Source: Drechmeria coniospora (Eukaryota; Ascomycota; Sordariomycetes; Hypocreales; Ophiocordycipitaceae). Taken from it: a stretch of 64,000 bases of DNA. A program made the position numbers and the translations under genes. The stretch's first letter is position 1, and each line of letters opens with the position of its first letter. The stretch lies in assembly GCF_001625195.1 (NCBI RefSeq), contig NC_054389.1, positions 9,978,520-10,042,519 of the forward strand, in the 5' to 3' direction. A model generated the notes under the pieces. It was given only the letters and a program-made list of their open reading frames with translations. It had not been told where the DNA came from and ran no database searches. This document shows positions 52,847 through 63,678 of the stretch, one piece after another.

Positions 52847-55321
52847 CAGTAGCATCCCGCTCGGAGGCCTCTCGTTGGTTGGGATTCGGCAACGCACGCC
52901 GGTCGACGGCTGCGCACGCGAGGTCCTGGGAGGCAAAGGAACAATATTCACTCGCCATCGTGGCAGGTGGCCCTGAACCGCCTGTCGGAGCGGCACGTGA
53001 CTGAAGACTTGATTCCGGCAAAAACCCAATTATCACGCAGCGAGTTCATGCTTTATTTACTGTCCAATACTTACTAGATGGGCCGTGGGAAAATCCCTCC
53101 TCCCCGTCGAACCTGGCTTGTTGTCACGCTTGTGGTTAAATGTTTGGCATGTTTCCTGTCCTCTCAGCTTGCGAAGCCTATGCCCCGTGTTCCGTTGACC
53201 TTTCCATGGCGACGCTTCCAACATAGGTCCGCATTGCGACGGTCAACGACGATGCCTAGGGTTAGGGTTATGCAGTTTCGGCTCCCGAACGGCCTGCGTA
53301 TTAAATCTAGATACTCATCCTTGGTGTTTTGACCTGACCCGGAGGAGGGTGGAGTTTTGGCGCCGCCAGCGCATGCGCAGTTCACAGTGATTCAATACAA
53401 AGTTTTCCTAGGCACTCATTTAACGATACAAGGACGACTTAACTTCCAATGTACATCGTCGTTGACCAACTGAGGCTCGACTCACGTGCTTTACGCAAGC
53501 CAACAGGAACGCAAGTGGGCATTAAAGCTGATTGCCGTCTTTTTCAACAGATGCACGATAGGTTGGGTAAACGGCTTGAGCTCGTCGATTGGATTATAAT
53601 CTCTTGATGCTGACCGTGCCAGGATGCGGCGGACGTGCACACCATGGTATTGTGCGGCAGACAGGGAGCGAGAATGGCGAGGTGGGATGAGCGTCCATTG
53701 TGGAGCGATCAACACCCTCCACCAGGCGGATCTCGCTGTGGAGCCGCCAGCGCACCCGAGGGTGGGGATGCAGACCGAACAATAGCCGTCAGCCAATCCG
53801 CCCAACACGTTCCGCCGCAGTGCGGTTACAGTGAGTGCCGAGTACTGTACATGTACTCCATAGTAAGTACGGAGTACTCCGTATGACCTGCGTAATTATC
53901 GCTAATGGGCTCATTCAAGTATTACATGTACATGTGCATGTACCTACAGACGCGTGCTTACTTGCTTGCATTGTACAATTGCCATGATTACTCGTACTAT
54001 GGAGTAATACAAGTCGAGAGCCTGCGTAATTCAGTGTACAATGTATTGTATCCGCACTTGCTCCCTACTCCGTACTTGTACCTACATGTTCTTACTATAA
54101 TAGTACCTGGCTGTTCCATAATGCTTGTTGTAATTCCTCGGCCCCAGTACAACTGCCTAGTATTACTTCGTTACTTACTAGTACTTACATGTACATGTAC
54201 TATACACCCAAGTACAAGCACTGCATGTACTCGGCGGTTGGTGCGAGACGAGGCCCAAGTACGGAGTACATGCACAGCACACGTCAATATGGTATTAATT
54301 ACTCCGCACGTCATGTAAACAGCACACCTACAAGTGCATGTGCTAGGCACCTACGGGCAGCACTAATACCAACTGCGTGGAACGGAGAACTTGGAACGGA
54401 GCCCGTAAGTAGGTGCTCGTGTCGTGTTCGGAGTGCTGTACAGCTGCTGGCCGCTAGCAAGTGTACATGTACGCGTCTCAGCTGTACATGCACAATCACG
54501 GTAGGGCGCCGGCATCCATTATTACCGAGCCCTCAGTCTCAATCGATGCGGTCCTGCAGATGCATTGTTCATCATCACAAAACGTTGACGGCATCAAGCA
54601 GTCGCCTCCACGAACTGTTCAGCATTTCCGCCCAACTCTGCTTGCATGCAGCCCGGACTGCGGCCGAGGCTGCAGGCGCGGCCCTCGCTGCTGGACTTGC
54701 TGATACGCCGCAGGAGGAGCGAGAGCGACGATGCGCCTGGCCGGCCGAGCTCGCTGTTCCGTAGCAGTTCGTGTCCTGGTGCCGCGACGGTGACGGCTGC
54801 CGCAGCCGCTGGCCGCACGAGTACATCGTCGCCTCCACTGTCGCCGCCAGCAGCTCCCACTAATCCCGATGCCAACCCTCCACCAGCGACGCCGCCGCCG
54901 CGGCCGCCACAACCACCGCCTGGAGCGCGAGCACCACTATTATTACCACCACCCTATCCTGAGACCGCAGCTGTAGAGCTGCCGAGCCCAAACTCTCCAC
55001 TCTCAACCTCAACCTCATCCGCCTCCACCCCTCCGCCGTCCCCCCCACAGTCTCCCTCGCCGCTCTCCTCCTCCTCCATCGTCGACGAAGAAGCCGAGCC
55101 GACCGACGCTCCGCCCAAGATGGTTGCTGTCCGTTTTCCCCGTCACCCTCCACCGCAGCACCCTGCCAGCACCTCTCGGCGACGGTGAAGCCGTGAATCC
55201 TCATCCACCTGCCCCTCCCCCTTCGTCTCGAACACGCACGCACACTTCCCCTCGCCCTGGGCACCGCGGCGGCGTCGTCGGAGCTGACGTTGCCTCTTCC
55301 AGAAGAAAGCAAACGACCACG
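52847..55321. other. 2.5-kb intergenic region upstream of VMA1
   Basis: Holds a two-unit telomere-like TTAGGG word at about 53258-53270, a GTAC-word array at about 53830-54490 with the palindrome tacggagtactccgta at 53868-53883, and a Pro-rich, CCA-rich stretch (54600-55300). That stretch is open in several frames and probably forms the VMA1 promoter and leader. No supported gene. Confidence 0.5.
53830..54490. repeat. GTAC-anchored palindromic word array
   Basis: Recurring gtacatgtac, gtactccgtac, gtacggagtac and gtacttac words, including the 16-bp palindrome at 53868-53883. Composition and words match the 12.4-15.9 kb array. Confidence 0.75.
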
Positions 55322-57493
55322 ATGGCGAGGCCATCCAGTATGGTGGGAGCTCCCCCCCCCTCCCCCCCGGGACCTTGGCCCGCCTCGCTACCCTTGGCTG
55401 ACAGACTGCTCGTCTTCTCAGGCAAAATCTTCTCCGTCTCGGGGTCAGTCGAACCGACGGAACAAACGACGTTGCCTGCGGCCCGAGCATGTGGCTAACC
55501 CGTCGGATAGGCCCGTCGTCATCGCCGAGGACATGATCGGCGTTGCCATGTACGAGCTGGTAGGTCGGATCCCGCCACGACGGCAGGCGGAAGCGAGCGA
55601 ACCGTCCCCGGCTGACCTTGCCCCGTCGGCGGCGCCGCGCAGGTCAAAGTAGGCCACAGCAACCTCGTCGGCGAGGTGATTCGAATCAACGCCGATCAAG
55701 CGACCATTCAGGTCTACGAGGAGACCGGTACGTACGACGTCGATCACCCGCCGGCCACGCTCCCGCCGCGCCCGAGCCACGCACGCATGACTGACCGCAA
55801 GCAGCCGGCGTCAAGGTCGGCGACCCCGTCGGCCGAACCGGCAAGCCCTTGTCCGTCGAGCTCGGCCCCGGCCTCCTCAACGGCATCTACGACGGCATCC
55901 AGCGGCCCCTCGAGGACATCGCCCACGTGGCCAAGAGCATCTACATCCCCCGCGGCATCGCCGTCCCCGCCCTCGACCGAGTCAAGAAGTGGGATTTCAC
56001 GCCGACGATGAAGGTGGGCGATCACATCACGGGCGGTGACATCTGGGGCACCGTCTTCGAGAACTCGTTCATCTCGACGCACAGGATCATGCTCCCGCCC
56101 CGCGCCCGCGGCGTCATCACGAGGATCGCGCCCAAGGGAGCCTACACGGTGGCGGAGAAGATCCTCGAGGTCGAGTTCGCCGGCGTCAAGACCGAGTACC
56201 CCATGATGCAGCTGTGGCCCACGCGCGTCCCCCGGCCGACGACGGAGAAGCTCGCCGCCGATCAGCCCTTCATCGTCGGCCAGCGCGTCCTCGACGCCCT
56301 CTTCCCCGGCGTCCAGGGCGGCACGACGGCCATCCCGGGGGCCTTTGGCTGCGGCAAGACGGTCATCAGCCAGTCGGTTTCCAAGTTCTCCAACAGCGAC
56401 GTCATAGTCTACGTCGGCTGCGGCGAGCGCGGCAACGAGATGGCCGAGGTCCTCAAGGATTTCCCCGAGCTCACCATCGACGTCGACGGCCGCAAGGAGC
56501 AGATCATGAAGCGGACGACGCTCATCGCCAACACGTCCAACATGCCCGTCGCCGCGCGCGAGGCCTCCATCTACACGGGCATCACCGTGGCCGAGTACTT
56601 CCGCGACCAGGGCCTCAACGTCGCCATGATGGCCGACTCGACCTCCCGCTGGGCCGAGGCGCTGCGAGAGATCTCGGGCCGTCTCGGCGAGATGCCGGCG
56701 GACCAGGGCTTCCCCGCCTACCTCGGTGCCAAGCTCGCCTCCTTCTACGAGCGGGCCGGCAACGTCAAGTCGCTCGGCTCGCCCGAGCGCAGCGGCAGCG
56801 TCAGCATCGTCGGCGCCGTCAGCCCGCCCGGCGGCGACTTCTCCGACCCCGTCACCACGTCGACGCTCAACATCGTCCAGGTCTTCTGGGGTCTCGACAA
56901 GAAGCTCGCCCAGCGCAAGCACTTCCCCTCCATCAACACGGCCGCCTCCTACTCCAAGTACACCAACGTGCTCGACAAGTGGTACGAGAAGGACTACCCC
57001 GACTTCCCGAGGCTGCGCGACCGCATCAAGCAGCTGCTGACGGACTCGGAGGAGCTCGACCAGGTGGTGCAGCTCGTCGGCAAGAGCGCCCTGTCGGACC
57101 AGGACAAGATCACCCTCGACCTCGCCAGCCTCATCAAGGAGGACTTTCTGCAGCAGAACGGCTACTCCGACTACGATCAGTTCTGCCCCATGTGGAAGAC
57201 GGAGTGGATGATGAAGCTCATGGTCGGCTTCCACGACGAGTCGCAGAAGGCCATCGCCCAGGGCCAGAGCTGGGCCAAGGTGCGCGAGGCCACGACCGAG
57301 CTGCAGGCCAAGCTGAGGCAGCTCAAGTTCGAGCTGCCCTCGGAAGGCCAGGAGGCCGTTTCCAAGAAGGTTCGTCCACCCGACCCGTCCGTCCCCTTGC
57401 GCCGTTGACGCTCCGGGGTTGCTAACGTCGGTCTAGTACGAGGCCATCCAGCAGACCATGATGGACAAGTTTGCCTCCGTCACGGACGAGTAG
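55322..57493 (+). CDS. VMA1: V-type H+-ATPase catalytic subunit A
   Basis: ATP-hydrolysing subunit of the V1 sector that acidifies vacuoles and endosomes; 597 residues. Exons: 55322-55337, 55422-55443, 55511-55559, 55643-55727, 55805-57369 and 57437-57493. The first two coding exons are only 16 and 22 bp. Joined, they give MARPSSKIFSVSGPVVIAED, the conserved N-terminal barrel. Next come [19 protein letters not shown] and [13 protein letters not shown]. Further motifs: the P-loop GAFGCGKTV, catalytic Glu in GCGERGNEM, and [30 protein letters not shown]. The last exon encodes [18 protein letters not shown]. No intein interrupts the P-loop, unlike in Saccharomyces. The first donor (gtatgg) is unusual but is the only one that keeps phase. 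Family certain; the 5' exons are predicted. Confidence 0.95.
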
Positions 57494-58062
57494 ACGGGAG
57501 GTCCGTCATGTTTCCTTTCCTCGTTGACGAGAGGCGCGGTTGCTGCATTGTAAGCATGTGTTCGTGGTCCTGTTATAGAAGGGTGCTTTGTCCGTCCGTC
57601 AGAGGGAGTGGCGTGATTTCAGAGTATGCCTAGTACGGTACGCCGCCTTCTCGAGGTGTGTTCAATCGATAGCCTGATTTCGTACTGGCCAGTGCCGTTG
57701 GCGTGCGTGCGCTTCGAGGGTACGATCTGCCCAAGGTTAGATGTGTAGGAGGTTCGTTTGTATGCAGAATGCAGCACAATCAACGCTGCTGCAATGCATG
57801 GGTGGGCGATGGTTGGGACCCACAGACCGAACTTGCTGAGTAAGTAATAATTACTGGTGCTGCCGCCGCCGCCACAGGTCTGCGCCAACCGCTGTGGCTA
57901 CAGCCTACAGTAATTACTATGCTTGTACTTACAGCGCACGATGCCCACTGCTGGTCCCGCCCCAAGCCCCAACCGATCGACCTCACCACATCCGCGACGA
58001 TTTTCGATGCCGTTTCCACGTACGCAGCGTACTCGGTGCCCGCTCCCCGGTTGAGCGCAACC
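57494..58062. other. Short intergenic region VMA1-YIH1
   Basis: VMA1 3' UTR and the YIH1 promoter on the same strand. No repeat array or other gene is visible; a few acttacag words occur near 57920. Confidence 0.5.
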
Positions 58063-58995
58063 ATGTCGGAGGAGCTGCTGGACGAAGTGGAGGCCATCAA
58101 CTCCATCTACGGCGACGAATCACTTGTGCTGGCCGACGAGGAGGGCGGATCGGGGACGGCGACATCGTCGTCGACATCGTCGAGGTACATCCTGAGCTTG
58201 CCGGCCGGTGCGTCGTCGCTGCGTCTCGAGTTCCCAGCCTCGTACCCGTTGGAGCCGCCCTCGGTACTTGGAACGCAGCATTCGTCAGGGGGGGTTCGGG
58301 GCGCCGGCGCGCGGGACAAGGCGTTGTTTGCCGAGGTTTTGCGGGAAGTCTTTGACGTCGGCGCTGTCTGTCTCTTCGATGCTGTCGAGGAGTTTGGTCG
58401 GCGAGTGCAGGATCACGACGACGACAATGGCGATGATGACGGTATTCAAAAGGACGAGGACGACGAGGACGAGCAGGCGAAGCAGCAGCAGCAGCAGCAG
58501 GACGACGCTGGAGCAGGCAATGTCAAGTCGACGGCGACGCCCACGTGGAGCGTATCAACACCCTTCATCGAGAACCGGTCGACGTTTATAGCCCATGCCA
58601 CTGGCGGCGTGACATCGGTCTCGCAGGCGCGCGCATTTGTCGCCCATCTCCTCGCGTCCGACAAACGGATCCGCAGCGCGACGCACAACATGACGGCATG
58701 GCGCATTCGCGGGTCGGTCGCCGGTACCTCCTACCAAGACTGCGACGATGACGGCGAGACGGCGGCCGGTAGTCGACTCCTCCATCTCCTCCAGCTCATG
58801 GGTCTTTGGGACGTACTCGTCGTCGTCACTCGCTGGTACGGCGGCGTGAAGCTCGGCCCGAGACGGTTCGCCATCATCAACGCTGCAGCGAGGGATGCCC
58901 TTGTCAGGGCTGGCCTGGTGGGAGGCGGAGACAACAACAGTAAAGGCGACGAGAAGGATAAAGAGAAGGAAAAGGAAAAGAACAAGGGTCGGTGA
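58063..58995 (+). CDS. YIH1/IMPACT-like protein (RWD + UPF0029 domains)
   Basis: Homologue of Yih1/IMPACT, which binds Gcn1 through its RWD domain and restrains Gcn2 activation in the amino-acid starvation response; 310 residues, single exon. Residues 1-110 form the RWD domain (LLDEVEAINSIYGDESL, LRLEFPASYPLEPPSV). A highly acidic linker (DHDDDNGDDDG...DEDDEDEQ) ends in a short poly-Gln run encoded by cag repeats (about 58480-58500). The C-terminal IMPACT domain follows: STFIAHATGGVTSVSQARAF, ATHNMTAWRI, and LWDVLVVVTRWYGGVKLGP with the signature RWYGG. A basic K/E-rich tail closes the protein. The start at 58063 was preferred over upstream in-frame codons because it directly begins the RWD domain. 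Confidence 0.9.
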   Translation: MSEELLDEVEAINSIYGDESLVLADEEGGSGTATSSSTSSRYILSLPAGASSLRLEFPASYPLEPPSVLGTQHSSGGVRGAGARDKALFAEVLREVFDVGAVCLFDAVEEFGRRVQDHDDDNGDDDGIQKDEDDEDEQAKQQQQQQDDAGAGNVKSTATPTWSVSTPFIENRSTFIAHATGGVTSVSQARAFVAHLLASDKRIRSATHNMTAWRIRGSVAGTSYQDCDDDGETAAGSRLLHLLQLMGLWDVLVVVTRWYGGVKLGPRRFAIINAAARDALVRAGLVGGGDNNSKGDEKDKEKEKEKNKGR

Positions 58996-59639
58996 GGCTA
59001 ACGCAGCTGGCGACGGCGGACTCGCCCATTGTAGGACAATCGACACGGCTGGAAGGCACAGACGGGAAGCACGAATGGGGGGCACAGATGGCATCAGAGG
59101 GGTGAGGAGATTCCCCATCCCGACCCCTGCCGTCTTGAATTCTCTCGCAACTTCTCTCTCGACCTCGCCTGCCCTACGAATCGATCGCGGCGCGTCTCAC
59201 AGGCCGAGTCCGGCCTTCCGGCTCATCCAGCTCACGGCACAGTGCAGTGTTGAGAAGCAGCGCACTTCTGACCCTCGTAACTTTTCGCCGCAGCCTAGTC
59301 GGCGAGGCGGTCATGCCGCGGACGTCGCCACACTGTCCAAAGTGTGCGGCGGGCTCGCATCCAACCCAACGAGTTCACCCTAATGCGTTGTTCGACGGCA
59401 TGCCGGGAGAAAACAAGTCAAAATAATCTTTATGCATCAAAGTCATGTACTCGCTATATCGCTGCTGAATACTCGACGCCCAGCATCGTCAGCAATGCAT
59501 GCATGACCAACAGTCGGTCCTTTTGTTACCCCCCATTGGTTCGCAATAGAACCTCGCTCCGGTCGTGGCTTTGCAAACATACACTATAAGCCATTCTACC
59601 GTGGCAAGATGCGCAACGGTAGCATGACTCCACTTCCTC
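58996..59639. other. Convergent intergenic region YIH1 / CASTOR-like gene
   Basis: Two convergent genes end here, leaving 640 bp of 3' flanks. No coding signal or repeat is evident. Confidence 0.5.
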
Positions 59640-61180
59640 TCAGCCCCCTTGGTTCTTCTTTTCCAACAGAGGCCCGAGGATGGTCAGCGCCCGCGTCGAC
59701 TGCTCCTCGGTGAGAATGACGGCTCCGGCCCGCGCCGTGGACAGGTAGGAAAGCTCAAACGTCTCCGTCATCTGCATATCCTCCACGAGGCGACCCGCGA
59801 CGCCGCAAACGATGCCCGTCACCTCCGACGGCAAGTTCACGAGATCGAGAAAGATGGGCACGAAATTCGAGTCCATGTCGCCGACGATGGAGTCTTCAAA
59901 GAGGAGGAGCAGTTTCCGGTCCACCAGGAGGGACGGCGGGTCATCCTGGGCCAATGTGAGGGACATGAACCGCGGCCTCGACACGAGAGCCGAGATGATG
60001 CACGTGTACAGCTTCGTGTCCACGTTGTCGATCCAGCTCTGGCGGCGGACCGGGTTTGGCACCTGGCGGCTGGACGACGGTCGGTGGCCGTAGACGACGG
60101 CCGGCTGGGGGATCTCTCGTCCGGAGCACTGTATCAGCTGCAGGCCCTCGTCCACGTACGGGGAGACGTTGCGCTTCTGCATGAGGGCAAACGTCCTCGT
60201 CTCCAGCTCCTTCGTGTTGGACGGCGGCGGCGAGCCGGGAGGGGAAGCCGAGTGGATCGACGAGCTCTTGCGGCCGTACGCGTTCGCGTTGACGAAGCTG
60301 GACTGGTTCTCCGACAGCTCGAAGCCTTTGTCCGACAGGGCCTTGATGACCTTCTGCCTCTCCTTCGAAGGGACGAGGATGAAGTCGGAGTAGTAGGTGG
60401 TGATGAAGAAGATGGGGATCCCGGCCAAGGCGAGCGGGTGGCTCAGCTCCATGACCCTGCTCGCGGCATCGAGGCCGGCGCTGATGATGGAGAGGACCAT
60501 GTACGAGTCCCTGAAGACGGTGACCGTCTTGGCCTGCTGGGCCGGCAAGGCGGCGATGACGGGCTCGAAGACGTTCTTGGCCCACGAGGCATGGCAGACG
60601 ACCGAACACTCGATGGGCGTGACGCTGATGTTGAGGAAGCCATGCTGGTTCTCGGCCGTGAGCCCTTCGGGAGCGAACTCGGGCGCGTCGTGGGAGACGT
60701 CGAGGCTCTGCGTCTGCGGCAGGAGGACGCGGATGATGGGCTGGAGGAAAATGGGGTAGAGGTCGAGAGGGATGTGTATGAGCGTATAAGTGCCGTCCTG
60801 CCGCCAGACGAATCAGCCATCATTCCTCTAGCAGCAAAAAACCCCGGCCAAGATACGAGGTGAAGGGCAGGCGGGCAGGCAGGTAGGTAGGTGGAGAAGC
60901 GGGCAGGAAGATGGGTGGGTGGAATCATGAAAGCAAGGAGTAGTCGTTAGGGTGTAAGTGGTTGGTTGTATGCGTGAGTATGTAGGCATGTTGGTCGTCT
61001 TCAACAACCGTCGTAGTTCACAACGGCCGCTGCCAGGGACCCAATGGCGGGGTCATGCCATGGCTAACCAACATGTACTCGTACTGTAACATATCATGCT
61101 GCAGGCAGGCCAAACGCCAAGAGTGCTTGGTATGGGGTAACAAAGGCGCATCTTACAAGAAAAGAGACTTGGGCGTTCAT
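59640..61180 (-). CDS. CASTOR/GATSL-like ACT-domain protein
   Basis: Animal CASTOR1/2 are arginine sensors that bind GATOR2 upstream of TORC1; this is a fungal relative of 393 residues. Reverse-strand exons: 61180-61157 (24 bp, MNAQVSFL) and 60797-59640. They are separated by an unusually long 359-bp intron (gtaaga...gctgatt...gcggcag). The short first exon is needed to complete the conserved opening before DGTYTLIHIPLDLYPIFLQPIIRVLLPQ. ACT-like segments include FLNISVTPIECSVVCHASWA, LSIISAGLDAASRVMELSHPLALAGIPIFFITTYYSDFILV and, near the C-terminus, LPSEVTGIVCGVAGRLVED. A Ser/Pro-rich disordered linker lies in the middle. Ligand and TORC1 role in fungi are unproven, and the sequence does not tell which amino acid binds. 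Confidence 0.8.
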
Positions 61181-63678
61181 GGTGAAGACGACTTGCTACC
61201 ATGCAAGAAGGGCCCTGTCCACCCTTTGAGGGTGATTCTTTCCCGGTCGATACCTGTGCCGGTCGGGGGGGTGTTCTCACGGATAGCTGGCTGACTAGGC
61301 CACTTCAGGTTCAATCGCAGATGGTGGATGATGGTAAAAGTATGAGCTCGCTGGTGGAGGTAGACATGGATGCCGTCGTTGGACGGTTCACTCGCCGGTG
61401 TGCTGGTGGCCGTACCCGTGCGGTGCGGTGCGGTGCGGTGCGGTGCTCTGCGGCGGTGCGTATGCTGATGATGATGGCTACGAATGAATCGAACCGGATG
61501 TGCGCTGGGACGGACAAGGCGAAGGGAGCGTCGGAGCATTCACCAAGTTTTGAAGGAGCGAAATATTGGTCGTCACAATGGATCCGTCAGAGAGCCGCTA
61601 TCGGCTCATCTGCTATCGGCTGGGCGTGGTCAAGGCACAAGCAGGAGGGTCTTGGGTCGCGCGTGGGGGGGGGGTGTCTTCCCTGAAGATAAGATTTGTT
61701 AGTTTGGAGACCCAGAACCGGGTACTTACGTGGGTGCAACTATTATGTGCGAGCCGGGCTTGGCTGTGGATGGCGAGCCATTGGGTGACTGGATGAGTAA
61801 CGGTTCCCATGCAGCGGCGCCATCATTATAGCAAGGTTGCGTCAACCAGTCCCAAGACGTTGCCTGTTGCCTGTTCTACATACTGACAAGGCAAAAACAA
61901 CGGGAAGAAGAAGGAAGCCATGAAAACCAACGCAATGCTATGGGAAAGACGAATTATCGTCGCAGCTCTTGGCGGGTAAACTGGCGCCACTGGATGCGGA
62001 CCGCAGCGCAGCAGGAGGGAGCGAGCGAGTTGATGCCGTCACCAATCATCGTCAGCAGTCATCACCAATTAATCGTCGAGGGAGGGTCACGGAGTGTTCC
62101 GTGGGGACGGACACCTTCCTGGTCATTGCGCCTGACGGATGACGCGATCCCAAAGCGCAGGCTCGCCGCTGAAGAAGGAAACCTAACCCCCCCCCCCCCC
62201 CCCATTCCGGCGGTGGTGGTCCATTGTGGCGTTTGGCGGCAGAAGCATGAATAGTGCGAACGAACAAACGGGCGCACCAACGGGCGTCGATGAAGGGAAC
62301 CTTTTACTTTCTTTGCTTTTCGCTTTCCGGACGATTGGGGCGCACCGCGCTTGGACCAAACGGGGGTTCCAGTAGCTCAAGGACTGACGACGTGTCGCGC
62401 ATGTCGTTCCGCATCGGTTGAATGTTGCACTCGGTGCATTTGGCTTGGTGGATTGAGATGTGACTGGTGTAGTGTATTGTGATGATGTGCATTGTGATGC
62501 GATGTGCATTGTGAGGTGCATTGTGATGCAAACTGTCCCGTAAACTGCGATGAATGAGGTGAAGATGCGTGCCGATCCTCCTCTGTCTGCTCTGCTGATT
62601 TCTGGTCTTTCTCTGCCTTGCTGCCTTGGAGCCTGCGTCGTGCTTGCCTGCACCTACTATTGCCTGCACCTACTACTCCGAATTGCCTACACCTGCTACT
62701 GCCTGCACCTGCTATTGCCTGTACCTGCTATTGCCTGCACCTGTTATTGCCTGCGCCTGCTATTGCCTGCACTCGCTCTTGCCTGCACCTCCTGTTGCCT
62801 GCGCTCGTTCTTGCCTGCGCTCGTTCTTGCCTCCGCTTGTTCTTGCCTCCCACCATGCCGAGTGTCAGCTCTCGGAAGCGACATCGGGGATGCTCTTTCT
62901 CGTTTCGTCGCTAGACCCGTATGCATGGCGCCGGCCGTTTTTGGCCATGCACACCGAGCAGCGGCTGACGGCATCATCACTCACCGAAGCATGTCGCTCG
63001 CCTGAAGGCTGCTGTTGCCCAGCACCCGTCGCCAAGACAAGTCATCGCCCACCTCCAAAGTCTGCTCTCCGCCGACATCTCAACCGTTGCAGTAAGAGCA
63101 TGCTACAGTCGCCAGGTTCGTCGGCGTGCACCATCTGCGTGTCACCTTTGCCGGCGTCGACGGTGGGTGATCTCGATGAATCCATGAAAGGTTGAATCGC
63201 GTAGACATAAAGTACGTTTGCCCATCCCTGCATCACGTCGAGCACATTTTCTTGTACGACGAACTGGAAGTGGCGACGTGGACGACGGGGAAATACACCC
63301 GCCTCATCTCCACCACAGTGTGGCCTCTTGTGAATCCGACGTGAGCGTCATATACAGCTTCATCGGCACCGCGGGCAGCAGAGGCCTCAGCCTGCACTCC
63401 ACGGCAGCGAGAGGATCCTCATCGCCGGAGAGTGGCGTATGAGATTGACGGCATGTCGGGTGTTCGATGTCGCGTTTTATTCATCGCCTCATGTATAACC
63501 CAACGGATGCCCCCATGTATGCCCCTATGTATGCCCCCATATGCCCCCATGCATCCGCATGTATCCGCATGTATGTGTATACTGCTCCGTACCCGTGCCT
63601 TGTTCCTCCCACGGTTCGCAGGATGATTGCCTCGTATGAGGATCTGCTGTACACACCAACGCGCAAGGCCATCATCCA
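61181..63678. other. 2.5-kb intergenic region with several simple repeats
   Basis: Contains a GCGGT pentamer run (about 61418-61446), a 17-C homopolymer (62187-62203), the 16-bp minisatellite at 62644-62850, and a CCCCATGTATG-type repeat (63509-63580) near the next gene's 3' end. No supported gene; the plus-strand frame over the minisatellite is repeat-driven. Confidence 0.5.
62644..62850. repeat. 16-bp TTGCCTGCACCTGCTA minisatellite
   Basis: About 13 imperfect tandem units of ttgcctgcacctgcta, drifting to ttgcctgcgctcgttc toward the right end. Unit length stays 16 bp in the later part, so any open frame through it cycles through three peptides and is unlikely to be a protein. Confidence 0.9.

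Noticed and set aside
53258..53270. TTAGGG-TTAGGG word, possible interstitial telomere or chromosome end
   Set aside because: Only two units, flanked by ordinary sequence and genes; too short to indicate a telomere or fusion site.
54646..55188. 180-codon Pro/Ser/Ala-rich open frame upstream of VMA1
   Set aside because: Both strands and several frames are open over the same CCA/GCC-rich DNA, no domain or splice context is visible, and it ends just before the VMA1 start. Most likely promoter/leader composition.
56334..56370. Possible VMA1 intein
   Set aside because: The P-loop [12 protein letters not shown] is continuous in the exon; no inserted endonuclease domain.
62626..63195. 189-codon Cys/Leu-rich frame over the 16-bp minisatellite
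   Set aside because: A 16-bp unit cannot keep one peptide repeat in frame, the overlapping frames are equally open, and no conserved domain follows.
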